Assembly (NCBI GenBank): GCA_024762375.1
Contig: JANTHQ010000158.1
Location: 1-5,592 of the forward strand
DNA: 5,592 nucleotides
From: Anaerolineaceae bacterium
Lineage (GTDB): Bacteria > Chloroflexota > Anaerolineae > 4572-78
Direction: 5' to 3'
Shown piece by piece: positions 1 to 5,592 of the stretch. A model generated the notes under the pieces. It saw only the letters and a program-made list of their open reading frames with translations, was not told the origin of the DNA and searched no databases. Each line of letters starts with the position of its first letter. Position 1 is the stretch's first letter. The position numbers were made by a program, and so were the translations under genes.

Positions 1-241
1 TGTCACCCGCGTTTTTGTTGAAGACCAAGACCCGCTCGAAGAGATTACCGGCATCGGTCCGGTTATCGCCGCTCGATTCAATGCGTCCGGCATTTATACC
101 TTCGCCGAACTGGCGGAGATGACGCCGGCTCGCGCCGCAGAAATTGCGGCAGTAGAGGAATGGCAAAAAATCGAACCGGAGACGTGGATTCAACAAGCGA
201 GGTCTATCATCGGCAACAGGAGCGCCAGTGCCAGCACATAG
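1..241 (+). CDS. Helix-hairpin-helix domain protein, C-terminal part (5' truncated)
   Basis: An open frame enters from the left edge (first full codon at 2) and ends at TAG 239-241, giving the last 79 residues of a longer protein. Residues about 10-60 look like a helix-hairpin-helix module: an acidic lead-in, then ITGIGPVIAARF (residues 15-26) with the GIG hairpin turn, then a second helical part around GIYTFAELAEMT. This arrangement is typical of the HhH_5/DUF4332-type modules in proteins often labelled 'predicted flap endonuclease-1-like 5' nuclease'. Such modules bind nucleic acid or mediate protein contacts, and they carry no catalytic site themselves. The N-terminal part is outside the window, so the full architecture is unknown. 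The stop codon overlaps the start of the next gene by 14 bases, which suggests translational coupling in one operon. The HhH call is fairly secure; the cellular role is not known. Confidence 0.8.
   Translation, partial: VTRVFVEDQDPLEEITGIGPVIAARFNASGIYTFAELAEMTPARAAEIAAVEEWQKIEPETWIQQARSIIGNRSASAST
218..222 (+). promoter_or_regulatory. Ribosome binding site deciding the GTG start at 228
   Basis: AGGAG lies 5 bases before GTG 228, inside the end of the upstream HhH gene. No ATG in this frame lies near the N-terminus before the membrane segment, so this site supports the GTG start and an overlapping, coupled gene pair. Confidence 0.7.
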
Positions 242-929
242 CTCATCGCCCCAAACCGGCAAACCCGTAAACCAATTTCGGCAGCGGCTTCTCATTTTAT
301 TATTCATCGTGCTAGCGTTTTTACTGTTCGCCCGCAGTCGAACAACCGTAACGCCAACTGTTGCTGCTGTTCCCACCGAAACCAGCCCCCCCACGAGCAC
401 CGGCACTTCCACGCCCACCGCAACCAATACCCCACAACCGCTCCCATCAGCCACTTCGACCATTCAATCTACCCCCACCAACCGACCACCCACCCAAACC
501 CCCAGTCCCACACCGTCTCAAACGCCATCGCCACCGCCAACACCCACAGTGACCCCCACCGCCACACAAAATATCGCCACGCCCACACCCGACCCATACA
601 CGGTTGCGCCAATCATCACCGGGCCGCGTGCCGGCATAAACGTTGTTCAAAATCGCCGCATCCTTTTGGAGTGGTTTTGGAATGGCACATTGGCCGCTGA
701 TGAGTTTTTCGACATAAAACTCCGTCCGGACGGGCAGCCAGCCTCGCGATATGTTGCTTGGGAAGCCGCCGATGCCCACGAATTTTTTGCACCGTTACCA
801 CCAGGACGATATTTTTGGAGCGTGCAAGTGCTGCGCGGATACATCACCAACGATGGCACCCGCGTTTTTGAATCGTTTGTCGGCCCCGAAAGTCAACCAC
901 AGCTCATCATTGTTTTAGCCCAACCGTAA
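228..929 (+). CDS. Single-pass membrane protein with Pro/Thr-rich linker and FN3-like C-terminal domain
   Basis: The protein has 233 residues and starts at GTG. Residues 1-20 are a short basic N-terminus. Residues 21-35 (LLILLFIVLAFLLFA) form one hydrophobic helix followed by R-S-R, acting as a signal anchor. Residues about 39-123 are a low-complexity Thr/Pro/Ser linker, probably a flexible extracellular stalk. Residues about 126-230 form a compact beta-rich domain with the pattern ILLEWFWNG ... FFDIKLR ... GRYFWSVQVLRG, resembling a fibronectin type III or related Ig-like fold. There is no cysteine, no catalytic motif and no cell-wall sorting signal. Such stalked proteins are common at the Chloroflexota cell surface. 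The positive charge flanking the helix on both sides leaves the orientation less certain, but the stalk and beta-domain favour the outer side. It overlaps the HhH gene by 14 bases and precedes the next gene by 21 bases. A binding or structural role is inferred; the specific function is unknown. Confidence 0.82.
   Translation: MPAHSSSPQTGKPVNQFRQRLLILLFIVLAFLLFARSRTTVTPTVAAVPTETSPPTSTGTSTPTATNTPQPLPSATSTIQSTPTNRPPTQTPSPTPSQTPSPPPTPTVTPTATQNIATPTPDPYTVAPIITGPRAGINVVQNRRILLEWFWNGTLAADEFFDIKLRPDGQPASRYVAWEAADAHEFFAPLPPGRYFWSVQVLRGYITNDGTRVFESFVGPESQPQLIIVLAQP
354..596 (+). repeat. Low-complexity C-rich tract encoding the Pro/Thr linker
   Basis: The tract encodes residues 43-123 of the membrane-anchored protein, with irregular TPT, PTP, SPTP and PPPTP units. 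The plus strand is very C-rich and low in G, including a run of seven C at 386-392, so the composition differs sharply from the flanking coding sequence. The units are not exact DNA repeats; the pattern is kept at protein level. Misleading open frames on both strands arise from this bias. Confidence 0.8.
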
Positions 930-936
930 CAGGCTG

Positions 937-942
937 AAGGAG
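937..942 (+). promoter_or_regulatory. Ribosome binding site deciding the ATG start at 951
   Basis: AAGGAG lies 8 bases before ATG 951, an ideal distance. The in-frame TTG at 945 is only 2 bases from the site, so ATG 951 is the better start. Confidence 0.75.
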
Positions 943-950
943 TATTGACC

Positions 951-2045
951 ATGCAACAAGAGGCTCTATCTAAAATTATCTGGCGTCGATTCAGTGCCAA
1001 AATCCAAAAATTGGCGGCAGCGGTGCGAAAAATTCGCTTCCGACAGGTTGCCGGTGTGATGTTTATTTTAAAACCATTCGCCCCATTAATTGTAATGCTC
1101 ATCCTCGGTTTTTTTCTCTATTTTATGGTGCTTGATTTCCGCGCCGACCCCGAAATCACCGCCGGACTCAGCAGCATTTCTGCCAAAATGGTCGTATTCT
1201 CTGACGGCATTAAAACTGTGCAACAGGCACTCGGCGGGCTGGGCGACGCTTTTGACGAAATCAAAAAAGTGCTCGACGGCATTCTGAAGGCTTTGAGCGT
1301 GATTCTCATTCCGGTGCGCGCCGTGATTGATTTGTGGAATTGGTGTCCCGTTTGCCCCGGAGAACTGCCGGAAATAAATCTAACGTTGCCGATATTACCC
1401 GATATAGCCGCCAGTTTTTCCGGCATCACAGCTCTATCTGATGCAATCTCGGGCATTACCGGCGACATCAGCACGCTGGGCATCGCATTACGCAATTTTT
1501 TCGGTCGATGGTGGCGGTATTTCCAAATTATGGTGGTTGTTTTTTTCGTTTGGTGGACATTAACTATCATCGCCAACGCATATCACAGCATCAGAGTGGG
1601 GGTCGAAATGTTGCGCGGGGCATCGCCGGGGGGGAAAACGGTCGGTGGCACTTCCCGCCACTGGCGAAACCGCCCCGTGTTCGAAACTCCACCGATTCTA
1701 GTGGTTGACCACACGCTGACAAATGTGCCGGTGGTTCATCAGCCGGACAAAACCGGCAACAAAAAAAGGCAAACCACCATTTTACGCCAACAACGCGTAC
1801 TGCTATCGGCGCAAGCGGTATGGCCTAATCGCCATTTGGATTTATTTCATTATGAGTTGGCTGATACACTTAGTGAAGAGGTGTGGGCACGGTTTTGGGA
1901 GAATCTCATTGCCCGCGGGCTTGAGCGTGACGCAGTGCAGTTGATTATCAGTCCGAACGCGACCACCCTGAGCCGGGTTACATCAGATTTTTTGCCCAAC
2001 GCGAAAGTTCAGCAATCTGTAAAAACCACCCTCGTCTCCGGGTAA
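951..2045 (+). CDS. Two-pass membrane protein with a degenerate transposase-like (Mutator/IS256-type DDE) cytoplasmic domain
   Basis: The protein has 364 residues from ATG 951. Residues 1-41 are basic (cytoplasmic). TM1 is about 42-62 and TM2 about 190-211, with basic residues following TM2, so the 63-189 loop is predicted outside. That loop has amphipathic apolar helices (about 69-128 and 151-180) around W-C-P-V-C-P (C132, C135), the only two cysteines. Residues about 242-358 read like the core of a Mutator/IS256-type DDE transposase: ILVVDHT (D253 at the first catalytic Asp), a basic patch, RVLLSAQAVWPN, HYELADTLSEEVWARFWENL, IARGLERDAVQLIIS, then FLPNAKVQQS. The expected S-D-G is S-P-N (334-336), the usual Q-R-C is Q-Q-S (354-356), and the protein stops before the region of the third catalytic acid. 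It is therefore unlikely to be active. Topology is well supported; the transposase relation is by-eye pattern recognition and needs a profile search. Confidence 0.75.
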   Translation: MQQEALSKIIWRRFSAKIQKLAAAVRKIRFRQVAGVMFILKPFAPLIVMLILGFFLYFMVLDFRADPEITAGLSSISAKMVVFSDGIKTVQQALGGLGDAFDEIKKVLDGILKALSVILIPVRAVIDLWNWCPVCPGELPEINLTLPILPDIAASFSGITALSDAISGITGDISTLGIALRNFFGRWWRYFQIMVVVFFVWWTLTIIANAYHSIRVGVEMLRGASPGGKTVGGTSRHWRNRPVFETPPILVVDHTLTNVPVVHQPDKTGNKKRQTTILRQQRVLLSAQAVWPNRHLDLFHYELADTLSEEVWARFWENLIARGLERDAVQLIISPNATTLSRVTSDFLPNAKVQQSVKTTLVSG

Positions 2046-2054
2046 TGTGACGAG
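2019..2054 (-). terminator. Weak candidate terminator for gyrB
   Basis: CTCGTC (2031-2036) and GACGAG (2049-2054) form a 6-bp stem with a 12-base loop. Read on the minus strand, the hairpin begins 15 bases after the gyrB stop and is followed by GGTGGTTTTTAC, a short U-rich stretch. On the plus strand no T-run follows. The stem is short, the loop is long, and it lies over the end of the convergent gene, so this is only a possibility. Confidence 0.25.
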
Positions 2055-2069
2055 CAGCGGCTTATCCGA

Positions 2070-3992
2070 TCACACGTCCAGATTCTGCACGCTTTTGGCA
2101 TGCGTTTGTATGAATCGCTTGCGTGGGAGCACAACATTCCCCATCAGCATGTCAAATGTCTTATCGGCGCTGGCGGCATCTTCGATGGACACCTGCAACA
2201 GTACCCGGCTTTCAGGGTTCATGGTGGTTTCCCACAGTTGTTCCGGGTTCATTTCGCCCAAACCTTTATACCGCTGAACATGGTATTTGTCGCCATTGAG
2301 TGATTGCAAAACTTGGTCACGTTCGGCGTCGGAAAAAGCGTAATGCGTCTGTTTTTTATGGGTGATCGCATACAGCGGCGGTTGGGCGATGTACAAATGC
2401 CCGCGCTCGATGATTTCTGGCATGTAACGGAAAAAGAATGTGAGTAGCAGCGTTCGGATGTGCGCGCCGTCCACGTCAGCATCGGTCATGATGATGATGC
2501 GATGATAGCGCAGGTCATCGGGGTTGAAACTATCGCCAATACCCGTGCCCAGTGCGGTGATGAATGCGCGCACTTCGTTGTTGCCCAAAATTCTATCCAA
2601 ATGGGCGCGTTCGGTATTGAGAATTTTCCCGCGCAGGGGTAAAATTGCCTGAAAACGGCGGTCGCGCCCCATTTTGGCACTGCCACCTGCGCTGTCACCT
2701 TCGACGATGTACAATTCCGACCGGGACGGGTCGCGCTCGGAGCAATCGGCGAGTTTGCCCGGCAGCGCCATCGAACTGAGCGCACTTTTGCGGATGACCA
2801 AATCGCGCGCTTTTTTGGCGGCTTCGCGTGCCCGCGCCGATGTGCGGCATTTTTCGACGATGTCTTTGGCGGCTTTCGGATGTGTTTCCAGATACACCAT
2901 CGTAATATCAGCCACAACCGCCTCAACCGCATAACGCACATCGGTATTCATCAACTTTACTTTTGTTTGGCTTTCAAACTGTGGGTCGGGATGTTTGATG
3001 GAGATGATAGCTGTCAATCCTTCACGGATATCGTCGCCGGAGAAGTTGCCATCGGTTTCTTTCAATAGATTGTTTTTTCGCGCATAATCATTGATGCTGC
3101 GCGTGAGTGCTGTGCGGAAACCGGTAAGGTGTGTCCCGCCATCGGGAGTGTAGATTGTGTTGGCAAATGTATAAATATTTTCGGTATAGGCATCGGTATA
3201 CTGGAATGCCACTTCCACCGTCATATCATCCACATCTCGCTCACCGGCGATGATACCGTGCAGCGATTTTTTGTTCCGGTTGAGATACCGCACGAATGAC
3301 GCGAATCCACCTTCAAAATAAAAACTGTGCTCGGTAAGGGGATCGGTGCGCTCGTCCACCAGCGTCAAATTTATCCCTTTGGTGATGAACGCCATTTCAC
3401 GGAAACGCTGTAAAAGTGTATGGAAGTTCAGTCCTTCCACGTCACGGAAAATGGTTTCATCATATTTGAAGGTGATGCTCGTGCCGGTTTCGGCGGGGTT
3501 TTCCAGCGGCGAAACTTGCTCCACATCCGTCACGGCGAGACCACGCTCGAAGCGCTGGCGGTAGAGATAGCCATTGCGTCGCACTTCTGCCACCAGCCAT
3601 TCGCTCAGCGCGTTAACTGCACTGACGCCCACACCGTGCAGCCCGCCCGAAACTTTATACGCTTTGTTGTCGAATTTGCCCCCCGCGTGCAGAGATGTGA
3701 GCACCAGTTGCAGGGTTGAAATTTTCTTTTCGGGATGCGGTTCCACCGGAATGCCGCTGCCGTTATCCACCACCGTCACACTCTCATCGGGATGGATGGT
3801 CACTGTGATGGTATCGCAGCGCCCGGCAAGCGCCTCATCGATGGAATTGTCCACCACCTCGTAAACCAGATGGTGCAGTGCTTTATCGTCTGTGCCGCCA
3901 ACGTACATACCCGGGCGACGGCGAACTGCCTCCAATCCCTCTAACACTTGAATATTTTCCGCACCGTATTGCTGCGTATTTTGTTCTGCCAC
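2070..3992 (-). CDS. gyrB: DNA gyrase subunit B (ATPase subunit of type IIA topoisomerase)
   Basis: GyrB works with GyrA in the cytoplasm to introduce negative supercoils using ATP. The 640 residues match the short GyrB form (E. coli has about 800, with an insert). The GHKL ATPase domain (about 1-215) shows E45 (catalytic base) and N49 in YEVVDNSIDEAL, D76 in DNGSGIP, and the lid GGLHGVGVSAVNALS. The transducer domain carries the QTK loop with K344. The TOPRIM domain has E431 in EGDSAGG, and D504 and D506 in TDADVDG, the metal ligands for DNA cleavage. The tail has QRYKGLGEMN (573-582) and ends PRKRFIQTHAKSVQNLDV, so the protein is complete. The start chosen is GTG 3992, with AGGAG 7 bases upstream. 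An in-frame ATG at 4067 would add 25 poorly conserved residues and has no ribosome site. ParE is a close paralogue, so gyrB rather than parE is a likely but not proven label. No dnaA, recF or gyrA is adjacent. Confidence 0.95.
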   Translation of the reverse strand: MAEQNTQQYGAENIQVLEGLEAVRRRPGMYVGGTDDKALHHLVYEVVDNSIDEALAGRCDTITVTIHPDESVTVVDNGSGIPVEPHPEKKISTLQLVLTSLHAGGKFDNKAYKVSGGLHGVGVSAVNALSEWLVAEVRRNGYLYRQRFERGLAVTDVEQVSPLENPAETGTSITFKYDETIFRDVEGLNFHTLLQRFREMAFITKGINLTLVDERTDPLTEHSFYFEGGFASFVRYLNRNKKSLHGIIAGERDVDDMTVEVAFQYTDAYTENIYTFANTIYTPDGGTHLTGFRTALTRSINDYARKNNLLKETDGNFSGDDIREGLTAIISIKHPDPQFESQTKVKLMNTDVRYAVEAVVADITMVYLETHPKAAKDIVEKCRTSARAREAAKKARDLVIRKSALSSMALPGKLADCSERDPSRSELYIVEGDSAGGSAKMGRDRRFQAILPLRGKILNTERAHLDRILGNNEVRAFITALGTGIGDSFNPDDLRYHRIIIMTDADVDGAHIRTLLLTFFFRYMPEIIERGHLYIAQPPLYAITHKKQTHYAFSDAERDQVLQSLNGDKYHVQRYKGLGEMNPEQLWETTMNPESRVLLQVSIEDAASADKTFDMLMGNVVLPRKRFIQTHAKSVQNLDV

Positions 3993-3999
3993 AGATAAA

Positions 4000-4004
4000 C
4001 TCCT
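4000..4004 (-). promoter_or_regulatory. Ribosome binding site deciding the gyrB GTG start
   Basis: On the minus strand AGGAG (within AGCAGGAG) lies 7 bases before GTG 3992. This is the reason for rejecting the longer frame that begins with ATG at 4067. Confidence 0.8.
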
Positions 4005-4090
4005 GCTAAAATCCGTTGCCTTTTTGATGGGTTTTTGTTGCTTTTGCGCCCATAAAACCAACACCAAAAAAGATAAAATATAATCAAGAA

Positions 4091-4119
4091 ATTATACCAT
4101 GTTTTCGGCGCTTTCCCAA
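4091..4119 (-). promoter_or_regulatory. Predicted sigma-70-type promoter of gyrB
   Basis: Read on the minus strand: TTGGGA (4119-4114), a 17-base spacer, then a perfect TATAAT (4096-4091) preceded by TG-G, an extended -10 element. The start of transcription would be near 4084, leaving a leader of about 90 bases before GTG 3992. The -10 box is strong and the -35 matches 4 of 6 consensus bases. Confidence 0.7.
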
Positions 4120-4152
4120 ATGCACCACCAACCGGATTTCGTGGAAACAGAT

Positions 4153-4164
4153 ACTATATATAGT
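4153..4164. repeat. Perfect 12-bp palindrome ACTATATATAGT
   Basis: It lies about 34 bases upstream of the gyrB -35 box and about 80 bases upstream of the murA -35 box. It could be a small operator for either gene, or just A/T-rich spacer. No second copy was noticed in the region. Confidence 0.4.
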
Positions 4165-4244
4165 GCATCATTCGACCGATTTCCCTATATTTTGTGGTAA
4201 CCTACCCGCACCCGCAGGATGATGCCTAACGTGAAAGCGGCTGT

Positions 4245-4272
4245 TTGCCACATTGAGCAGGGTTGGTACAAT
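4245..4272 (+). promoter_or_regulatory. Predicted sigma-70-type promoter of murA
   Basis: TTGCCA (4245-4250), a 16-base spacer, then TACAAT (4267-4272); each box is near consensus. Transcription would start near 4279, giving a leader of about 35 bases before ATG 4315. The -10 lies inside a near-palindrome (4262-4278). Confidence 0.6.
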
Positions 4273-4278
4273 ATCAAC
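4262..4278. promoter_or_regulatory. Imperfect inverted repeat over the murA -10 box (candidate operator)
   Basis: GTTGGTACAATATCAAC is a 17-base near-palindrome with six of eight position pairs complementary around a central A. It encloses the TACAAT -10 box, so a protein bound here would block the polymerase. No regulator is encoded in the window, and a chance origin is possible. Confidence 0.35.
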
Positions 4279-4303
4279 ATAGCGCATCGACGCGCACCAC
4301 ACA

Positions 4304-4308
4304 GGGAG
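4304..4308 (+). promoter_or_regulatory. Ribosome binding site of murA
   Basis: GGGAG lies 6 bases before ATG 4315, a good Shine-Dalgarno match and spacing that fixes the murA start. Confidence 0.75.
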
Positions 4309-4314
4309 CAACTT

Positions 4315-5592
4315 ATGTCAGAATTTGTTATTGAAGGCGGCTATCCACTGGCGGGAACATACATCCCCAGCGGCAACAAAAACGCTGCATTCCCCTTAAT
4401 TGCAGCTGCACTGCTCACCGATGAACCGGTCACACTGCACAATTTACCCGATATCGGCGACGTGCGCACCATGCTGGAGATTATGGCCGACCTCGGCGTG
4501 GATGTGACACAGCACTCGCCCCATAGCGTTTCGCTGCGAGCCGCTACCGTAAAAAAGACGATGCCCAATCCGGAACTTTTCAGCCAAATCCGGGGAGCAT
4601 TGGTATTGATTGGCCCCATGTTAGCCCGTATGGGGAAAATCACCCTTACCGCACCCGGCGGCGACCAAATCGGACGGCGGCGCATCGACACCCACCTGCT
4701 GGTTCTGCAAGCGCTGGGGGCAACTATCCAGCACAATGGCGAATTTTCGCTATCTGTCCCCAAAAAACTGGTTGGCACCGACCATCTTCTGGACGAAGCT
4801 TCCGTCACCGGCACTGAAAATGCCATTTTGGCCGCCGTGCTTGCAGACGGCACAACCACTTTGTGGAATGCCGCCAGCGAACCGCACGTGCAAGAATTGT
4901 GTCTGCTATTGAACAAAATGGGCGCGCGCATCGAAGGCATCGGCTCGAATGTGCTGACCATTCACGGGGTAGCGAGTCTGCACGGCGCGGAGTTCACGCT
5001 CGGTGCAGATTATCTGGAAGTGGGCAGCATCATCAGTTTGGCGGCGGTCACTCACAGCGAAATCCTGATAAAAAACGCCGCGCCGCATCATATGCGCATG
5101 CCACTGCTCGTTTTCAATAAATTGGGAGTGAACCCGGAAATCCGGGTGGATGATATTTTCGTCGGCGCTGACCAGCCACTCGAAATCAAACCGGATATCG
5201 GGGGGATGATACCGAAAATTGAAGATGCGCCGTGGCCGGCTTTTCCCGCCGACATGATGAGCGTGTCGCTGGTGGTCGCCACACAAGCAAATGGCACCGT
5301 GCTATTCCATGAGAAAATGTTCGAGAGCCGTCTCTATTTTGTGGATAAACTGATTGCAATGGGCGCGCGCATCATCCTGTGCGACCCGCATCGGGCGGTG
5401 GTGCAGGGGCCCAGCCCATTGCACGCTGAACGGCAGGGCATTTCCAGCCCGGATATCCGCGCGGGAATGGCGTTGCTGCTGGCAGCACTCGCCGCAAAAG
5501 GCACGTCCACCATCCGAAATATCCGCCAGATTGACCGCGGTTATGAACACATCGAAAAGAAACTGGTACAATTGGGGGCACGCATACAACGG
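4315..5592 (+). CDS. murA: UDP-N-acetylglucosamine 1-carboxyvinyltransferase (MurA), 3' end cut by window
   Basis: MurA transfers enolpyruvyl from phosphoenolpyruvate to UDP-GlcNAc in the cytoplasm, the first committed step of peptidoglycan synthesis. The frame stays open for 426 codons to the window edge; the family is usually about 420-430 residues, so only a few codons are missing. Visible motifs: SGNKNA with K22 and N23 (substrate contacts); QIRGALVLIGP with R93; the mobile active-site loop GGDQIGRRRIDTH (115-127); TGTEN; FPADM with D313 (equivalent to E. coli D305, the catalytic base); FESRLYFVDKL; and near the end IDRGYEHIEKKL. The catalytic-loop cysteine (E. coli Cys115) is Asp117 here. 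Enzymes with this Asp, as in mycobacteria and Chlamydia, remain active but are not alkylated by fosfomycin. GRRR replaces the common GARP. It lies divergent from gyrB with its own promoter. Whether it is the only MurA in the genome or a second paralogue cannot be told here. Confidence 0.93.
   Translation, partial: MSEFVIEGGYPLAGTYIPSGNKNAAFPLIAAALLTDEPVTLHNLPDIGDVRTMLEIMADLGVDVTQHSPHSVSLRAATVKKTMPNPELFSQIRGALVLIGPMLARMGKITLTAPGGDQIGRRRIDTHLLVLQALGATIQHNGEFSLSVPKKLVGTDHLLDEASVTGTENAILAAVLADGTTTLWNAASEPHVQELCLLLNKMGARIEGIGSNVLTIHGVASLHGAEFTLGADYLEVGSIISLAAVTHSEILIKNAAPHHMRMPLLVFNKLGVNPEIRVDDIFVGADQPLEIKPDIGGMIPKIEDAPWPAFPADMMSVSLVVATQANGTVLFHEKMFESRLYFVDKLIAMGARIILCDPHRAVVQGPSPLHAERQGISSPDIRAGMALLLAALAAKGTSTIRNIRQIDRGYEHIEKKLVQLGARIQR

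Larger units (their letters stand above)
3993..4314. other. Divergent gyrB-murA intergenic control region
   Basis: This 322-base stretch has no convincing gene. The half next to gyrB (about 4010-4100) is A/T-rich and holds the gyrB leader and promoter. The half next to murA holds the murA promoter, an inverted repeat over its -10 box, and the ribosome site. Between them is the perfect 12-bp palindrome ACTATATATAGT (4153-4164). No riboswitch or attenuator structure was recognised by eye. Confidence 0.7.

Noticed and set aside
447..779. 110-codon minus-strand open frame with Gly/Cys/Trp-rich sequence
   Set aside because: It is produced by the C-rich linker tract of the stalk gene read in reverse; it shows no plausible protein character.
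945..950. TTG start two codons before ATG 951
   Set aside because: The Shine-Dalgarno sequence is only 2 bases from TTG 945 but 8 bases from ATG 951, so the ATG is favoured.
1668..2045. A simple insertion-sequence remnant or pseudogene at the end of the two-TM gene
   Set aside because: No terminal inverted repeats or target duplication were seen, the frame is unbroken from the TM region through the tail, and the gene has its own ribosome site. A working fusion fits better, though an old insertion at the gene's origin is possible.
2086..3944. Several plus-strand open frames of 60-99 codons within gyrB
   Set aside because: All are antisense to the well-conserved GyrB frame and overlap one another; none has a recognisable motif.
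3993..4067. 25-residue N-terminal extension of GyrB from ATG 4067
   Set aside because: No ribosome site precedes 4067, whereas GTG 3992 has AGGAG at 7 bases. The extension is Lys/Gln-rich and unlike GyrB N-termini.
4079..4084. Plus-strand TATAAT as a second murA promoter
   Set aside because: No acceptable -35 box lies 15-19 bases upstream, and it is over 230 bases from murA. It falls in the A/T-rich gyrB leader.
4341..4961. 206-codon open frame on the minus strand inside murA
   Set aside because: It lies fully antisense to a clear MurA coding frame, and its translation is Ser/Arg-rich with no recognisable motif. It is a composition shadow.

Overview
The window looks like bacterial chromosome from a member of the Chloroflexota, probably an Anaerolineae- or Caldilineae-like lineage. 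This is an inference. It rests on a membrane-anchored protein with a long TPT/PTP-rich linker (a style common in that phylum), a GyrB of the short form, and a MurA whose active-site loop reads GGD-IGRRR-DTH. Base composition is moderate, and two of the five genes (the linker protein and gyrB) best fit GTG starts. No RNA genes, CRISPR arrays or intact insertion sequences were seen.

Layout. Positions 1-2045 hold three same-strand genes, tightly packed and probably one operon whose promoter lies before the window: the 3' end of a helix-hairpin-helix (HhH) protein; a single-pass membrane protein with a Pro/Thr linker and an FN3-like outer domain; and a two-pass membrane protein. The cytoplasmic C-terminus of the third resembles a truncated Mutator/IS256-type transposase catalytic domain that has lost its second catalytic Asp. 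The cluster ends 24 bases from the convergent gyrB (2070-3992, minus strand). A divergent intergenic region (3993-4314) carries a good promoter for gyrB and one for murA. murA (4315 to the window end, plus strand) lacks only its last few codons.

How the genes relate. gyrB (DNA supercoiling) and murA (first committed step of peptidoglycan synthesis) are housekeeping genes that share a control region but not a pathway. The upstream three-gene cluster is the novel part. It pairs a predicted nucleic-acid-binding HhH module with two uncharacterised membrane proteins, one apparently carrying a domesticated, catalytically inactive RNase H-fold domain. Its function cannot be stated from the sequence. 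The most useful follow-ups are a structure or profile search of the third protein's C-terminus and a conservation check of the trio.
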